Source: PALSA-1355 sp035496575 (GTDB lineage: Bacteria; Planctomycetota; Planctomycetia; Pirellulales; PALSA-1355). From it: a stretch of 24,226 nt of DNA. Location: assembly GCA_035496575.1 (NCBI GenBank), contig DATJEN010000261.1, positions 1 through 24,226 of the forward strand, given 5' to 3'. Position 1 is the stretch's first letter. The number at the start of each line of letters is the position of its first letter. Shown here piece after piece: positions 14,060 through 22,485 of this stretch. The position numbers were made by a program, and so were the translations under genes. Under the pieces are notes generated by a model. It was given only the letters and a program-made list of their open reading frames with translations, was not told where the DNA came from and did not search any database.

Positions 14060-15355
14060 ATGAAGATCGTCTATCTCGCCGCGGGCGCCGCCGGGATGTA
14101 TTGCGGCAGTTGTCTGCACGACAACACCCTCGCGGCGGCGCTTCTGAAACTGGGCGAAGACATCCTCCTGGTCCCCACCTATACGCCGCTGCGCACCGAC
14201 GAAGAAAACGTCAGCGACAGCCGTTTGTTCTTCGGGGGCATCAATGTTTATCTGCAACAACGATCTCCCATTTTCCGGCATACGCCCTGGTTTCTCGATT
14301 CGTTGCTCGACCGGCCGGGCGTGCTGACTTGGGCCACGCGCGGCGGACCAAGCCTGGAAGCCGAGCGGCTGGGCGATCTGACCGTCTCGATGCTCGAAGG
14401 CGAGCACGGCCGGCAAAGCAAGGAAGTCCGCAAGCTCGTGCACTGGCTGAGCTCCGATTCGAAGCCCGACGTCGTGCACCTCTCCAACGCCATGCTGCTG
14501 GGCATGGCCCGCGAAGTCCGCAAGCTGGACGTCCCGATCGTGTGCAGCCTGTCAGGCGAGGATATCTTTCTCGAAAAACTGGCTGAGCCGCACTACTCGC
14601 GGGCCCGCGCCGCCTTGCGCGAACGCGCCGCCGAAGTCGAAACTTTCGTGGCGCTCAACCATTATTATGCCGACTTCATGGCCGAGTACCTCGACGTGCC
14701 CCGCGCGCGAATCTCGGTCATCCCGCACGGGCTTAATCTCGATGGGCACGGCGCGAGGAAGGGCTCGCCGGATGGCGTGTTTACGATTGGTTATTTCGCG
14801 CGCATTTGTCCAGAGAAAGGTTTGCACAATCTCGTCGCAGCCGCCGAGCGGTTGCACGGCATGGCGGGATTGCCCCCCTTTCGCATTCGGGCCGCCGGGT
14901 ACCTGGCGGCGCTCGACCGGCCATACCTGGATACGATCGAGAACCGCGTCGCCACTTGGAACCGCCCGGGCGCGTTCAGTTACGCAGGTGAGCTGACGCG
15001 AGCCGAAAAGATTTCGTTTTTGCAGAGCTTGGAGGTGATGTGCCTGCCGACCGTGTATCGCGAGAGCAAAGGAATACCGGTCCTCGAGGCTTGGGCAAAC
15101 GAAGTCGCCGTGGTCCTACCTGATCATGGAACCTTTCCCGAAATGGTGTCGCAGTCGAGCGGCGGGGTGCTCTACAAGGCGGACGACGTGCCGGCACTGG
15201 CGGCAGCGCTCGCTGACTTGCTGCGACATCCCCAGCAAGCCGTCGAACTTGGCCGGCGCGGCAGGCAGTCGATCGAGCAAAACTTCACGGCGCACTCGAT
15301 GGCCCACAAGCACATCGAACTCTATCGCCGAATCAGCGGGCAGGTGGCCGCCTGA
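14060..15355 (+). CDS. GT4-type glycosyltransferase
   Basis: This is a predicted retaining glycosyltransferase of 431 aa with two Rossmann domains (GT-B). The N-terminal domain starts MKIVYLAAGAAGMYCGSC with the glycine-rich loop. The C-terminal domain has the linker VIPHGLNLDG (220-229), the strand FTIGYFARICPEKGLHNLV (241-259), and the nucleotide-sugar site PTVYRESKGIPVLEAWA with E335-X7-E343, the GT4 hallmark. FPEMV and GGVLY follow as in the family. Donor and acceptor are unknown. No ribosome binding site is visible before the ATG at 14060. The 255-base divergent gap (13805-14059) presumably carries promoters for this gene and the methyltransferase. I found no convincing hexamer pair there. 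Confidence 0.88.
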   Translation: MKIVYLAAGAAGMYCGSCLHDNTLAAALLKLGEDILLVPTYTPLRTDEENVSDSRLFFGGINVYLQQRSPIFRHTPWFLDSLLDRPGVLTWATRGGPSLEAERLGDLTVSMLEGEHGRQSKEVRKLVHWLSSDSKPDVVHLSNAMLLGMAREVRKLDVPIVCSLSGEDIFLEKLAEPHYSRARAALRERAAEVETFVALNHYYADFMAEYLDVPRARISVIPHGLNLDGHGARKGSPDGVFTIGYFARICPEKGLHNLVAAAERLHGMAGLPPFRIRAAGYLAALDRPYLDTIENRVATWNRPGAFSYAGELTRAEKISFLQSLEVMCLPTVYRESKGIPVLEAWANEVAVVLPDHGTFPEMVSQSSGGVLYKADDVPALAAALADLLRHPQQAVELGRRGRQSIEQNFTAHSMAHKHIELYRRISGQVAA

Positions 15356-15421
15356 ACGCTACGGCCAATTTGGGGCCGGCTGGGTGGGTAGCGCCTAGGC
15401 AAATTCTCTGGACTATAGGTG

Positions 15422-15451
15422 TTGCATTTGGCTGCGCGCGGGGGGTAGATT
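15422..15451 (+). promoter_or_regulatory. Weak candidate promoter of the RRM protein gene
   Basis: TTGCAT (15422-15427) and TAGATT (15446-15451) are spaced by 18 bases. They match the consensus at three and four positions. If used, the transcript would have an untranslated leader of roughly 100 bases, which is common for cold-induced RNA-binding protein genes. This is a weak call. Confidence 0.28.
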
Positions 15452-15561
15452 ACCTGGGCTGTTTTCCAGACCGTGCATCATGGCGCGACCCGGCACGTGG
15501 GGGTGTGTCTCGCGTCATGTCGTGTTAGTTGTTAGCCCCCGTCGAGCAAAGGACTTTAGTA

Positions 15562-15942
15562 ATGGCGAAGAAGATCTACGTCGGCAACCTGCCTTGGTCA
15601 ACCACGTCCGCTTCTTTGGAGGCTTTGTTTAGTGCCCATGGCGGGGTGAGTTCGGCCGAGGTGATTTCAGACCGTGAGACCGGCCGCTCGCGCGGATTTG
15701 GTTTTGTCGAGATGGAATCCGACGACGCCTGCCAGCGGGCGATTGACGCACTCAACGGCGCCGAGGTAGATGGGCGCGCCATTACCGTGAACGAAGCCCG
15801 TGAGCGCGCACCGCGAGCTGGCGGCGGCGGTGGCGGCGGATACGGTGGCGGGCGTGGTGGCCGAGGCGGCGGCGGTGGAGGCCGCGGTGGTTACGGCGGC
15901 GGTGGTGGTGGTTACGGCGGCGGTGGCGGCCGCGACTACTAG
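15562..15942 (+). CDS. Glycine-rich RRM RNA-binding protein
   Basis: This is a small single-stranded RNA-binding protein of 126 aa. One RRM domain fills residues 1-82, with RNP2 IYVGNL (5-10) and RNP1 RGFGFVEM (44-51). The tail from about residue 87 is nearly all Gly with Tyr and Arg (GGYGGG, RGGRGG), an RGG-like flexible region. The layout matches cyanobacterial Rbp and plant glycine-rich proteins, which often respond to cold and act on mRNA. The open frame begins at 15529, but the ATG at 15562 has an AAAGGA eight bases upstream and starts exactly at the RRM. The gene precedes rpsR by 163 bases on the same strand. Confidence 0.93.
   Translation: MAKKIYVGNLPWSTTSASLEALFSAHGGVSSAEVISDRETGRSRGFGFVEMESDDACQRAIDALNGAEVDGRAITVNEARERAPRAGGGGGGGYGGGRGGRGGGGGGRGGYGGGGGGYGGGGGRDY
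15820..15933 (+). repeat. Gly/Tyr/Arg low-complexity tract of the RRM protein
   Basis: This is a run of GGC/GGT glycine codons broken by TAC and CGC, with several near-copies of a GGTTACGGCGGC unit. Such tracts change length easily by slippage. At protein level it is an intrinsically disordered RGG/YGG tail. Confidence 0.85.
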
Positions 15943-15990
15943 TCGCCCACCGACTGATTGCCTATCGGGCAAGTAAAAAGCAGAAAAAAG

Positions 15991-16031
15991 TTCTGGCGAT
16001 CGTCGCCTGCGCGCGTAGCGTCTGGCCAGAA
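15991..16031 (+). other. Inverted repeat in the rpsR upstream region
   Basis: TTCTGGC (15991-15997) can pair with GCCAGAA (16025-16031) across a 27-base loop. A perfect 10-base palindrome TCTGGCCAGA (16021-16030) sits in the right arm. It lies 75 bases before the rpsR ATG and may be part of its leader. On the minus strand the repeat is followed by a T-rich run, as in a terminator, but no minus-strand gene ends here. Confidence 0.35.
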
Positions 16032-16105
16032 ATCGAGTAAGATGAGCGGACGCGCAAGCGTCGCGCCGTGGGTTTGTTTTCGATCGACTTTGACCAGGAT
16101 TTGAA

Positions 16106-16375
16106 ATGAAGAAGTTCAAGGGGCCCCCCAAGCGGCGCTCCAACAAGAATAAGGTTCGGGCCAAGAAAAAGGATCCCATCTTCGTCGACGGCGAGCGTCC
16201 GCGCCCCATGTATGTCGACTACAAGGACCTGGACTTGCTCAGCAAATTGACCAATCGCCAGGGCAAGATTGTCGGACGGCGCAAAAGCGGCTGCACCGCG
16301 GCCAGCCAACACGCCGTCACGCTCGCGGTCAAGCGGGCACGCTTCATGGCCCTGCTGCCCTACGTGGGCGACTAA
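16106..16375 (+). CDS. rpsR: 30S ribosomal protein bS18
   Basis: bS18 binds bS6 and 16S rRNA in the platform of the small subunit. The 89-aa product has a basic N-terminus (KKFKGPPKRRSNKNK) and the family core DYKDLDLLSKLTNRQGKIVGRR (about 38-59). It ends with the conserved AVKRARFMALLPYVGD. The ATG is preceded by AGGA six bases upstream. The length is slightly above the usual 65-80 residues because of the N-terminal part. Unusually, it is not flanked by rpsF, ssb or rplI but follows an RNA-binding protein gene. It may be the sole copy or one of two. Confidence 0.95.
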   Translation: MKKFKGPPKRRSNKNKVRAKKKDPIFVDGERPRPMYVDYKDLDLLSKLTNRQGKIVGRRKSGCTAASQHAVTLAVKRARFMALLPYVGD

Positions 16376-16546
16376 TCTAAGCTCGATATTGGGCTAAGCG
16401 GGCGTCGAAAAAAACCACGGCTGGTGGCCGACGAAAGCACGCCTGCGCTTTGGATCTCCTCACTTGAACCGACGCCTTGCTCTCGGTCAGTCCGGTGCGG
16501 CGGCAACCTGCGCGCTTGCGGCACGCGGACTTTGTGGGTCATGACC

Positions 16547-16963
16547 ATGAGTTTTAAAACCACGCGGCGGGTGGAATTCCGCGATACCGATGCGGCCGGC
16601 ATGGTTCATTTCTCCGTTTTCTTCGTGTATATGGAAGAAGCCGAGCACGAGCTGATGCGGCACCTGGGCCTGAGCGTCGTACTCGAGGACGAAAAAGGCA
16701 CGCTCTCTTTCCCGCGCGTGGGCGCGCGGTGCGACTATCAGCGCGCTGCGAGATTTGAAGAGCTGCTCGATATCGAAGTGGTCGTCGTGCGGCTGGGTCA
16801 GAAGAGCGTGACTTTCGAGTTCAGCTTCAGCCATCAGGGCCAGCCGATCGCCAGCGGCCAGATCACGACCGTCTGTTGCCGCTTTCAGCCCAACGGCGTA
16901 CCGAAGTCGATCGCGATTCCCGAGTGGATTTCGGAAAAGCTGTCGGCTGCCTCCGTGGGCTGA
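16547..16963 (+). CDS. Acyl-CoA thioesterase, hot-dog fold (YbgC/4HBT-like)
   Basis: This is a predicted thioesterase of 138 aa that hydrolyses acyl-CoA esters. The start of the domain, RRVEFRDTDAAGMVHFSVFFVYMEEAEHELM (7-37), carries the DTDxxG motif of the 4-hydroxybenzoyl-CoA thioesterase family, whose Asp is catalytic, and the long central hot-dog helix. Later strands (RARFEELLDIEVVVVRLGQKSVTFEF-like) complete the fold. The usual Tyr-His pair after the glycine is replaced by Val-His-Phe. The open frame begins at 16424, but its first 39 residues do not look like protein of this family. ATG codons at 16541 and 16547 are both possible. The natural substrate is unknown. Confidence 0.85.
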   Translation: MSFKTTRRVEFRDTDAAGMVHFSVFFVYMEEAEHELMRHLGLSVVLEDEKGTLSFPRVGARCDYQRAARFEELLDIEVVVVRLGQKSVTFEFSFSHQGQPIASGQITTVCCRFQPNGVPKSIAIPEWISEKLSAASVG

Positions 16964-17065
16964 GGGCGAGCGTTACAATAGGGCGCACAGACGTACCGCC
17001 CGATCCAGGGCCGCCCTGCCCCGGTTTGCTCGCCCATCCCCGCGCCCAGACTTCTACATCTCTCC

Positions 17066-17743
17066 ATGCCCGAACTCCAATTAAACGGCATCAGCAAAAG
17101 CTACCCGACGCGGAGCGAGCCGCTGGAAGTGCTGCGCGGAATTGATTGTTCGCTCGATCGCGGCGAAAACCTGGCCGTGCTCGGACCCAGCGGCTGCGGC
17201 AAGACGACCTTGCTGTACATCCTGGGCACGCTGGATGCGCCATCCTCAGGCCGCGTCAGCTTGGGCGGCGTGAATCCGTTCGAACTGGGCGAGCGCCAGC
17301 TCGCGCATTTCAGAAACCACAAAATCGGTTTCGTCTTTCAAGACCATCACCTTTTGCCGCAATGCTCCGTGCTCGAAAACGTCTTGGTGCCGACGCTGGC
17401 CGATGGCGCCGTGGCGGCTGAGGCCGTCGCGCGGGCGCGGATGTTGCTCGAACGGGTCGGCCTTTCCGAGCGGCTCGATCACTTGCCCTCGGAACTATCG
17501 GGCGGCGAGCGGCAAAGGGCTGCCATCGCTCGCGCGCTGGTCAATCGCCCCTTGTTGCTCTTGGCCGATGAACCGACCGGGAACTTGGATCGCGGCACCG
17601 CTTCGAATGTCGCACGCTTGTTGATGGAGTTGCAGGCACAAGAACAAACGATGCTGATCGTGGTGACGCACAGTTTGGAACTTGCCGGAATGCTCGCGCG
17701 GCGCGTCGAGCTGAACGATGGCCGGCTTTGCGAGGCGTCATGA
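17066..17743 (+). CDS. ABC transporter ATP-binding protein (LolD/MacB type)
   Basis: This is the ATPase of an ABC system of the FtsX-permease class, 225 aa. It has Walker A GPSGCGKT (40-47), Q-loop FVFQDHHLLP (89-98), signature LSGGERQR (144-151), Walker B with catalytic Glu LLLLADEPTGNLD (163-175), and the H-loop VVTHS. The FQxHHLLP and PTGNLD forms are typical of LolD/MacB/FtsE-like ATPases, which power lipoprotein release, export or envelope mechanics rather than solute uptake. Its stop overlaps the ATG of the permease by ATGA (17740-17743), so the two are translationally coupled and form one transporter. Confidence 0.93.
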   Translation: MPELQLNGISKSYPTRSEPLEVLRGIDCSLDRGENLAVLGPSGCGKTTLLYILGTLDAPSSGRVSLGGVNPFELGERQLAHFRNHKIGFVFQDHHLLPQCSVLENVLVPTLADGAVAAEAVARARMLLERVGLSERLDHLPSELSGGERQRAAIARALVNRPLLLLADEPTGNLDRGTASNVARLLMELQAQEQTMLIVVTHSLELAGMLARRVELNDGRLCEAS

Positions 17744-20700
17744 ATCTGGCACGGCTGATCCTGCGCACTGCGGCATTTCATTGGCGCACCAATGTCGCCG
17801 TGGCGCTCGCGGTGGCGGCGGCGACGGCGGTGCTGACCGGTGCGCTCGCGGTCGGCGACTCCATGCGTGGCAGCCTGGCTCACCTCGTGCTCGACGGGCT
17901 GGGACGCATCGACGAAGTCTTGGTTGGCGACCGCTTCATGTGCAAGGAGCTGGCCGAGGAACTGGCCGCGCAGCCTGATTTTGCGAGGTATTTCGAGCAG
18001 GCCGAAGCCGTCGTGTTCGTGCGTGGCACCCTCGAAAATCCCCGCCCCACAGGCGCGCTACGAGCCGGTGACGTGTCGGTATTCGGCTGCGACGCGTCGT
18101 TCTGGCGCTTGGGATACGGCACTCCGCCGCCTCAGCCGGAAAAGAACGAAATCGTCTTGAACGACGCGCTCGCCGCCGCAATCGACGCTCGCGCCGGCGA
18201 CGAGGTGCTGTTGCGGATCGGTAGCGCCAGCCAAATTCCGGCCGATAGCGCGCTGGGGCGCAAGACCGAAACGGTTCGCAGCCGCCGCTTGCGCGTTTCG
18301 CACGTCATCCCCGATCATGGGCTGGGGCGATTGTCGCTGCACCCCAGCCAACAAGTGCCTCGCAACGCATTCGTCGATCGGGCGATGTTAGCCGATGTCA
18401 TTGGCCAGGCCGAAAAAGTAAATGCCATCTTCGTCGCGGGCAACGACGAAGCTGCGCTCAGCACCGAAGCACATGCCGCGCTTGCCGCTTCGTTCCGCCC
18501 GCGTCTCGTCGATTTTGGAATCCGCATCGAGCCGCATGAGTTGGGCTACGTGCAGTGCACGAGCGATCGAATGCTGCTCGAGCCCGTGGCCGTGAGCGCG
18601 GCGCTGCGCGCCTTTGCAGCCGATCGGCCGCAGGCGGTGTTCACGTACCTGGCAAACACGATCGCGGCGGGCGACAAGCAGATTCCGTATTCGACCATCA
18701 CCGGCATCGACTTTGTCAGCGAGCCACCGCTGGGGCCATTCAAATCGCCGGCTGGCGACCCAATAGCGCCTTTGAAAGAGGATGAGATCGCGCTCAATAG
18801 CTGGGCGGCCGATGATCTCGGCACGAAAGTGGGCGATTCGATCGAGATCACCTATTTCGAGCCGGAGAGCACGCATGGCCGCGTGCGCGAGAAAACGGCG
18901 CGATTTCGTCTGGCCGCTATCGTCGCCCTCGAGGGACTGGCGGCCGATCCCGATCTGACGCCGCAAATGCCAGGCGTGACGGACCGGCTTTCAATTGGCG
19001 ACTGGGACGCGCCGTTCCCGTTCGAGCCGGGCCGAGTTCGCAAGCAGGACGAGGAATATTGGGACGACCACCGCACGACGCCCAAAGCGTTTGTCTCGCT
19101 GGCGACGGCGCGTCGGCTGTGGTCGAGTCGTTTTGGCGACACCACCGCGGTTCGCTTCGCGCCGCCACCGGGACCGACGCTAGTCGCGCAGGCCGACCAG
19201 TTGCACTTACAGCCCAAGGATTTCGGCCTGGTGTTTACGCCCATCAAGCGGCTGGGGCTGGCGGCCGCGTCGGGCACGACCCCCTTCGACGCGCTCTTCA
19301 TCGGCTTCAGTTTGTTTATCGAAATCTCAGCCGTGATGCTGGTCGCGCTTCTGTTCCGTTTGGGCGTGGAGCAGCGGGCCAGCGAAATCGGACTGTTGAG
19401 CGCCGTGGGATGGGACAATCGCAAGCTGCTCGTTCTGTTGGCGGCCGAAGGCGCCCTGGTCGCCGCGCTCGGCGCTGCGATCGGGGTGCTCATTGGCGTT
19501 GGCTATAGCTGGCTCTTGATAGTCGGTTTGTCGACCTGGTGGCTCAGCGCGATCGGAACTCCGTTTCTCGAGCTGTATGTCACTCCACAAACTCTGGTCG
19601 TGGGCTTTGCAAGCGGCGTGATCATCTCGCTCGTCATGATCGCTTGGACGCTGCGCCGCCTGGCCCGACTGCCCGCGCGTCGCCTGTTGGCCGGTCAGAC
19701 GCAAACCAGCTCCGTGAGAGTAACGTCCGTGGGCCGGCGCGGTCTTTTGGTATCGGCAGCCCTGGCGGTGCTCGCGATCTTGCTGGCGGCGTTTGCACCG
19801 GCTCTTGGCGGAACCGCTCAAGCGGGAGCATTCGTGGGTTCCGGCGCGCTCGTGCTGGCAGCCGGGCTGGTAGCGCTTTCGAGCCGTTTGCGATCGGGCA
19901 CGACAAAAAGCTGGACCGGAAACGAAAGTGCGCCGATCGCGCGGCTGGCGACCCGCAATAGCGCGCGCAATCCATCGCGCAGCACGATCACGGTCGGCCT
20001 GATGGCGGTCGCCAGCTTTTTGATCATCGCGCTGAGTGCCTTTCGCCTCGATCCGGCCAGCGAATCGGCGGGGCGGGAAAGCGGCAGCGGTGGCTTTGCG
20101 CTCATCGCCCAAAGCGATCAGCCGATCCATCAGGATTTGAACTCGCCGACGGGCCGTGGCGATCTGGGACTCTCGCCCGCGGCCGAAAAAATATTGCACT
20201 CAGCCGAAATTATCGCTCTGCGCGTGCAGAGCGGCGATGACGCGAGCTGCTTGAACTTGTACCAACCCACTCAGCCGCGCGTGCTGGGCGTGACGCCAGC
20301 GCTGGTCGAGCGGGGCGGATTCGCGTGGGCAGCGACCGCCGCCGCTAGCGACGCCGAACGCAAGAATCCTTGGCTGCTGCTCGATCGCAAGCTTGCGGTC
20401 GACGCGGATGGAACGCCCGTCATTCCGGCCGTGCTCGATTTCAACACGGCCGAATACAGTTTGCACAAAGGCAAAGTCGGCGAGCGCCTGACCATCAAGA
20501 ACGAATTCGCCCAGGACGTGCGACTCGAGATCGTCGGGCTTTTGAAGAACAGCATCTTGCAAGGCGACGTGCTGATCAGCGAGGCCAATTTTCTGGCTCA
20601 GTTCCCGCGCGTCAGCGGATATCGGATGTTCTTGATCGACTCCGAGGGCGCGGATGCGTTGCGCGTTCGCGAAGCTCTCGAAGGGCCGCTATCGGATTTC

Positions 20701-21138
20701 GGGTTCACCGCCGAATCCACCCGCGACCGCCTGGCCGCGCTATTTGCCGTGCAGAACACCTACCTGTCGACGTTCCAGAGTTTGGGCGGGCTGGGTTTGC
20801 TGCTCGGGACGTTCGGCCTGGCCACCGCCCAGTTGCGAAGCGTTCTGGAACGGCGCGGCGAGCTGGCCTTGTTGCGGGCGACTGGTTTTCGCCGCGCGCT
20901 GGTGGCCCGGCTGGTGATGCTGGAGACCACGCTGTTGCTGGTGGCCGGACTGGGGATTGGCGTTCTTGCGGCGCTCGTGGCCGTGGTGCCGTACTGGTTT
21001 TTAGGTGGCGCGAGCGTGCCCTGGCTTTCGCTGGCAGCCACGCTGGGACTGGTTTTGCTGGTGGGCTGGCTGGCCGGCTTCGTGGCCGTGCGCGCGACGC
21101 TCAAAAGCGACTTGCTCGTCGCCCTGCGCGAGCAGTAG
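17740..21138 (+). CDS. Very large FtsX-family ABC permease
   Basis: This is the membrane partner of the preceding ATPase, 1132 aa. One N-terminal helix (about 17-37, start of a MacB periplasmic-domain arrangement) is followed by about 480 residues outside the membrane. A first FtsX block of helices lies near 516-540, 563-597 and 617-637, with the family segment RASEIGLLSAVGWDNRKL. Two extra helices follow near 667-713, then a second helix-plus-periplasmic-domain unit (about 748-1010). A final FtsX block has helices near 1015-1032, 1057-1088 and 1095-1118, with ERRGELALLRATGFRR. The protein is thus two FtsX half-permeases in one chain, as in some large lipoprotein- or peptide-handling ABC systems. 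The cargo is unknown. The two-base shift between ORFs (ATGA) ties it to its ATPase. Confidence 0.9.
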   Translation: MNLARLILRTAAFHWRTNVAVALAVAAATAVLTGALAVGDSMRGSLAHLVLDGLGRIDEVLVGDRFMCKELAEELAAQPDFARYFEQAEAVVFVRGTLENPRPTGALRAGDVSVFGCDASFWRLGYGTPPPQPEKNEIVLNDALAAAIDARAGDEVLLRIGSASQIPADSALGRKTETVRSRRLRVSHVIPDHGLGRLSLHPSQQVPRNAFVDRAMLADVIGQAEKVNAIFVAGNDEAALSTEAHAALAASFRPRLVDFGIRIEPHELGYVQCTSDRMLLEPVAVSAALRAFAADRPQAVFTYLANTIAAGDKQIPYSTITGIDFVSEPPLGPFKSPAGDPIAPLKEDEIALNSWAADDLGTKVGDSIEITYFEPESTHGRVREKTARFRLAAIVALEGLAADPDLTPQMPGVTDRLSIGDWDAPFPFEPGRVRKQDEEYWDDHRTTPKAFVSLATARRLWSSRFGDTTAVRFAPPPGPTLVAQADQLHLQPKDFGLVFTPIKRLGLAAASGTTPFDALFIGFSLFIEISAVMLVALLFRLGVEQRASEIGLLSAVGWDNRKLLVLLAAEGALVAALGAAIGVLIGVGYSWLLIVGLSTWWLSAIGTPFLELYVTPQTLVVGFASGVIISLVMIAWTLRRLARLPARRLLAGQTQTSSVRVTSVGRRGLLVSAALAVLAILLAAFAPALGGTAQAGAFVGSGALVLAAGLVALSSRLRSGTTKSWTGNESAPIARLATRNSARNPSRSTITVGLMAVASFLIIALSAFRLDPASESAGRESGSGGFALIAQSDQPIHQDLNSPTGRGDLGLSPAAEKILHSAEIIALRVQSGDDASCLNLYQPTQPRVLGVTPALVERGGFAWAATAAASDAERKNPWLLLDRKLAVDADGTPVIPAVLDFNTAEYSLHKGKVGERLTIKNEFAQDVRLEIVGLLKNSILQGDVLISEANFLAQFPRVSGYRMFLIDSEGADALRVREALEGPLSDFGFTAESTRDRLAALFAVQNTYLSTFQSLGGLGLLLGTFGLATAQLRSVLERRGELALLRATGFRRALVARLVMLETTLLLVAGLGIGVLAALVAVVPYWFLGGASVPWLSLAATLGLVLLVGWLAGFVAVRATLKSDLLVALREQ

Positions 21139-21288
21139 ATCGGGCCATGGTGGACGTATCCGTGCGCGAACGGCCTTCGCAAGCTGTTTGCGAGCCAGTA
21201 AGCTAGAAAGCCGAGGCAACCGTAGTTTGCAGTCGGTCGCCAACAGACCTGCCGCCCTGCCCCAAAAAGTTCTGGAGCAACTTCACCC

Positions 21289-22461
21289 ATGAAAGGCATC
21301 GTTGGCCTACTCGCGTCTATTGTGCTGGCCATGTTGTCGTGGGGTGTCTATGGCCCGGTGTTGCGGCAAGGGCAACTCGACATGCACGGCAGCTCGTTGC
21401 GGCCATTCATCTGCGTGGGGTTGGCCTACTTTTTGATCGCCGTCTTGGCGCCAGCCATCTTGCTACGGGTTTCCGGCGAGGTCGGCCGCTGGTCGAGTCA
21501 AGGCATCTTCTGGAGCCTGGCGGCCGGAGCGGCCGGCGCGCTAGGCGCACTGGGCATCATTCTGGCGCTGGCCTTCCGCGGCAGCCCGGTGTACGTCATG
21601 CCGCTGGTGTTCGGATGCGCGCCGGTCGTCAACACGTTTCTGACCATGTACTGGTCGCGATCGTACAAGCAGATCAACGCATTTTTCGCGGCGGGCCTGA
21701 TCCTGGTGGTCGTGGGCGCCGTGACGGTGATGTTATCGCGTCCGCACCCTCCCTCCGCGGCGGAGACGAAGAAGATCGAGGTGACCGAGAACGCCGAGGG
21801 CGTGAGCGTCGACGTGACGGAGGAAGACGGCACGCCGCCGGTCCATTATCACGCGGCCAGTCTGGCCGAGCTCGAGAGCGAGCACCCCGAGGCCTTTAAG
21901 TTTTATCGAGAGCACAAGCAGCACGCGCGGCTCACGGCGCGCGAGTTCTTCTTCGTGATCCTGTTTACCGCGATGACCGCCATTTGCTGGGGCGTGTACG
22001 GCCCGACGCTGCATCGCGGACAAATGGCCATGGCTGGCAGCCGGCTGCGGCCGTTCATGTGCGTGGGCCTGGCCTATTTTCTGATCGCCGTCATCGTGCC
22101 CATCCTGCTGCTGGCCAGGTGGCAAGAGCCTGGAGACTTTACGCCATCTGGCTCGATCTGGAGCTTCTTGGGCGGCGCGGCCGGAGCGGCCGGGGCGCTC
22201 GGCATCATCATGGCCTTCACTTTTGGTGGACGCCCGATTTTCGTGATGCCGCTCGTGTTCGGCGGAGCGCCCGTTATCAACACGTTCGTGAGCGTGCTGC
22301 AAGCCGGCAACTACGATCAGTTGCACCTCATGTTTTTCGCGGGTTTGCTGGTCGTGATCGCGGGCGCCGTCACCGTGCTGGTCTTTGCACCCAAGGCCGC
22401 GCCGCATGTCCCGCACGCGCCGGCACATGAGCCTGTCGCTGAGCCGGCGCCGGCCAAGTAG
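21289..22461 (+). CDS. Ten-helix membrane protein with two near-identical halves (DMT/EamA-like)
   Basis: This is an integral membrane protein of 390 aa, probably a transporter, with no known substrate. Five hydrophobic helices fall in residues about 3-22, 38-60, 72-95, 101-122 and 130-150. The same five recur at about 219-239, 254-276, 289-311, 317-338 and 346-366. The halves are joined by a hydrophilic linker (151-218) rich in Glu, Thr and His. The two-times-five layout is that of the drug/metabolite transporter superfamily, but I could not match it to a named family. The C-terminal tail is Pro/His/Ala-rich. A GGAG lies 11 bases before the ATG at 21289. It stands alone between the permease gene and the convergent queE. 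Confidence 0.8.
   Translation: MKGIVGLLASIVLAMLSWGVYGPVLRQGQLDMHGSSLRPFICVGLAYFLIAVLAPAILLRVSGEVGRWSSQGIFWSLAAGAAGALGALGIILALAFRGSPVYVMPLVFGCAPVVNTFLTMYWSRSYKQINAFFAAGLILVVVGAVTVMLSRPHPPSAAETKKIEVTENAEGVSVDVTEEDGTPPVHYHAASLAELESEHPEAFKFYREHKQHARLTAREFFFVILFTAMTAICWGVYGPTLHRGQMAMAGSRLRPFMCVGLAYFLIAVIVPILLLARWQEPGDFTPSGSIWSFLGGAAGAAGALGIIMAFTFGGRPIFVMPLVFGGAPVINTFVSVLQAGNYDQLHLMFFAGLLVVIAGAVTVLVFAPKAAPHVPHAPAHEPVAEPAPAK
21295..21741 (+). repeat. First half-repeat of the membrane protein (residues 3-151)
   Basis: This pairs with 21943-22389. In the 42-residue block that begins WGVYGP, 30 positions are identical between the halves, and segments such as CVGLAYFLIAV and VMPLVFG are exactly shared. 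Confidence 0.88.
21943..22389 (+). repeat. Second half-repeat of the membrane protein (residues 219-367)
   Basis: This is the direct-orientation partner of 21295-21741, offset by 216 residues. Both copies are fused in frame, and the join is the charged linker at 151-218. Confidence 0.88.
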
Positions 22462-22485
22462 TTGTCGCCCACGGTCGGTGTCCGC

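Noticed and set aside
15820..15933. Tandem repeat or CRISPR-like array
   Set aside because: The repeats are in-frame glycine codons of the RRM protein tail, with no unique spacers.
16403..16433. Hairpin after rpsR (CGTCG...CGACG with an inner CCAC/GTGG)
   Set aside because: Stems are short, an A-run interrupts them and no T-tract follows, so a terminator call is not supported.
19327..20199. Minus-strand open frame of 290 codons inside the permease gene
   Set aside because: Its composition is dominated by Arg, Gln and Ala as expected from reversed codons, while the permease reading frame has clear membrane helices.
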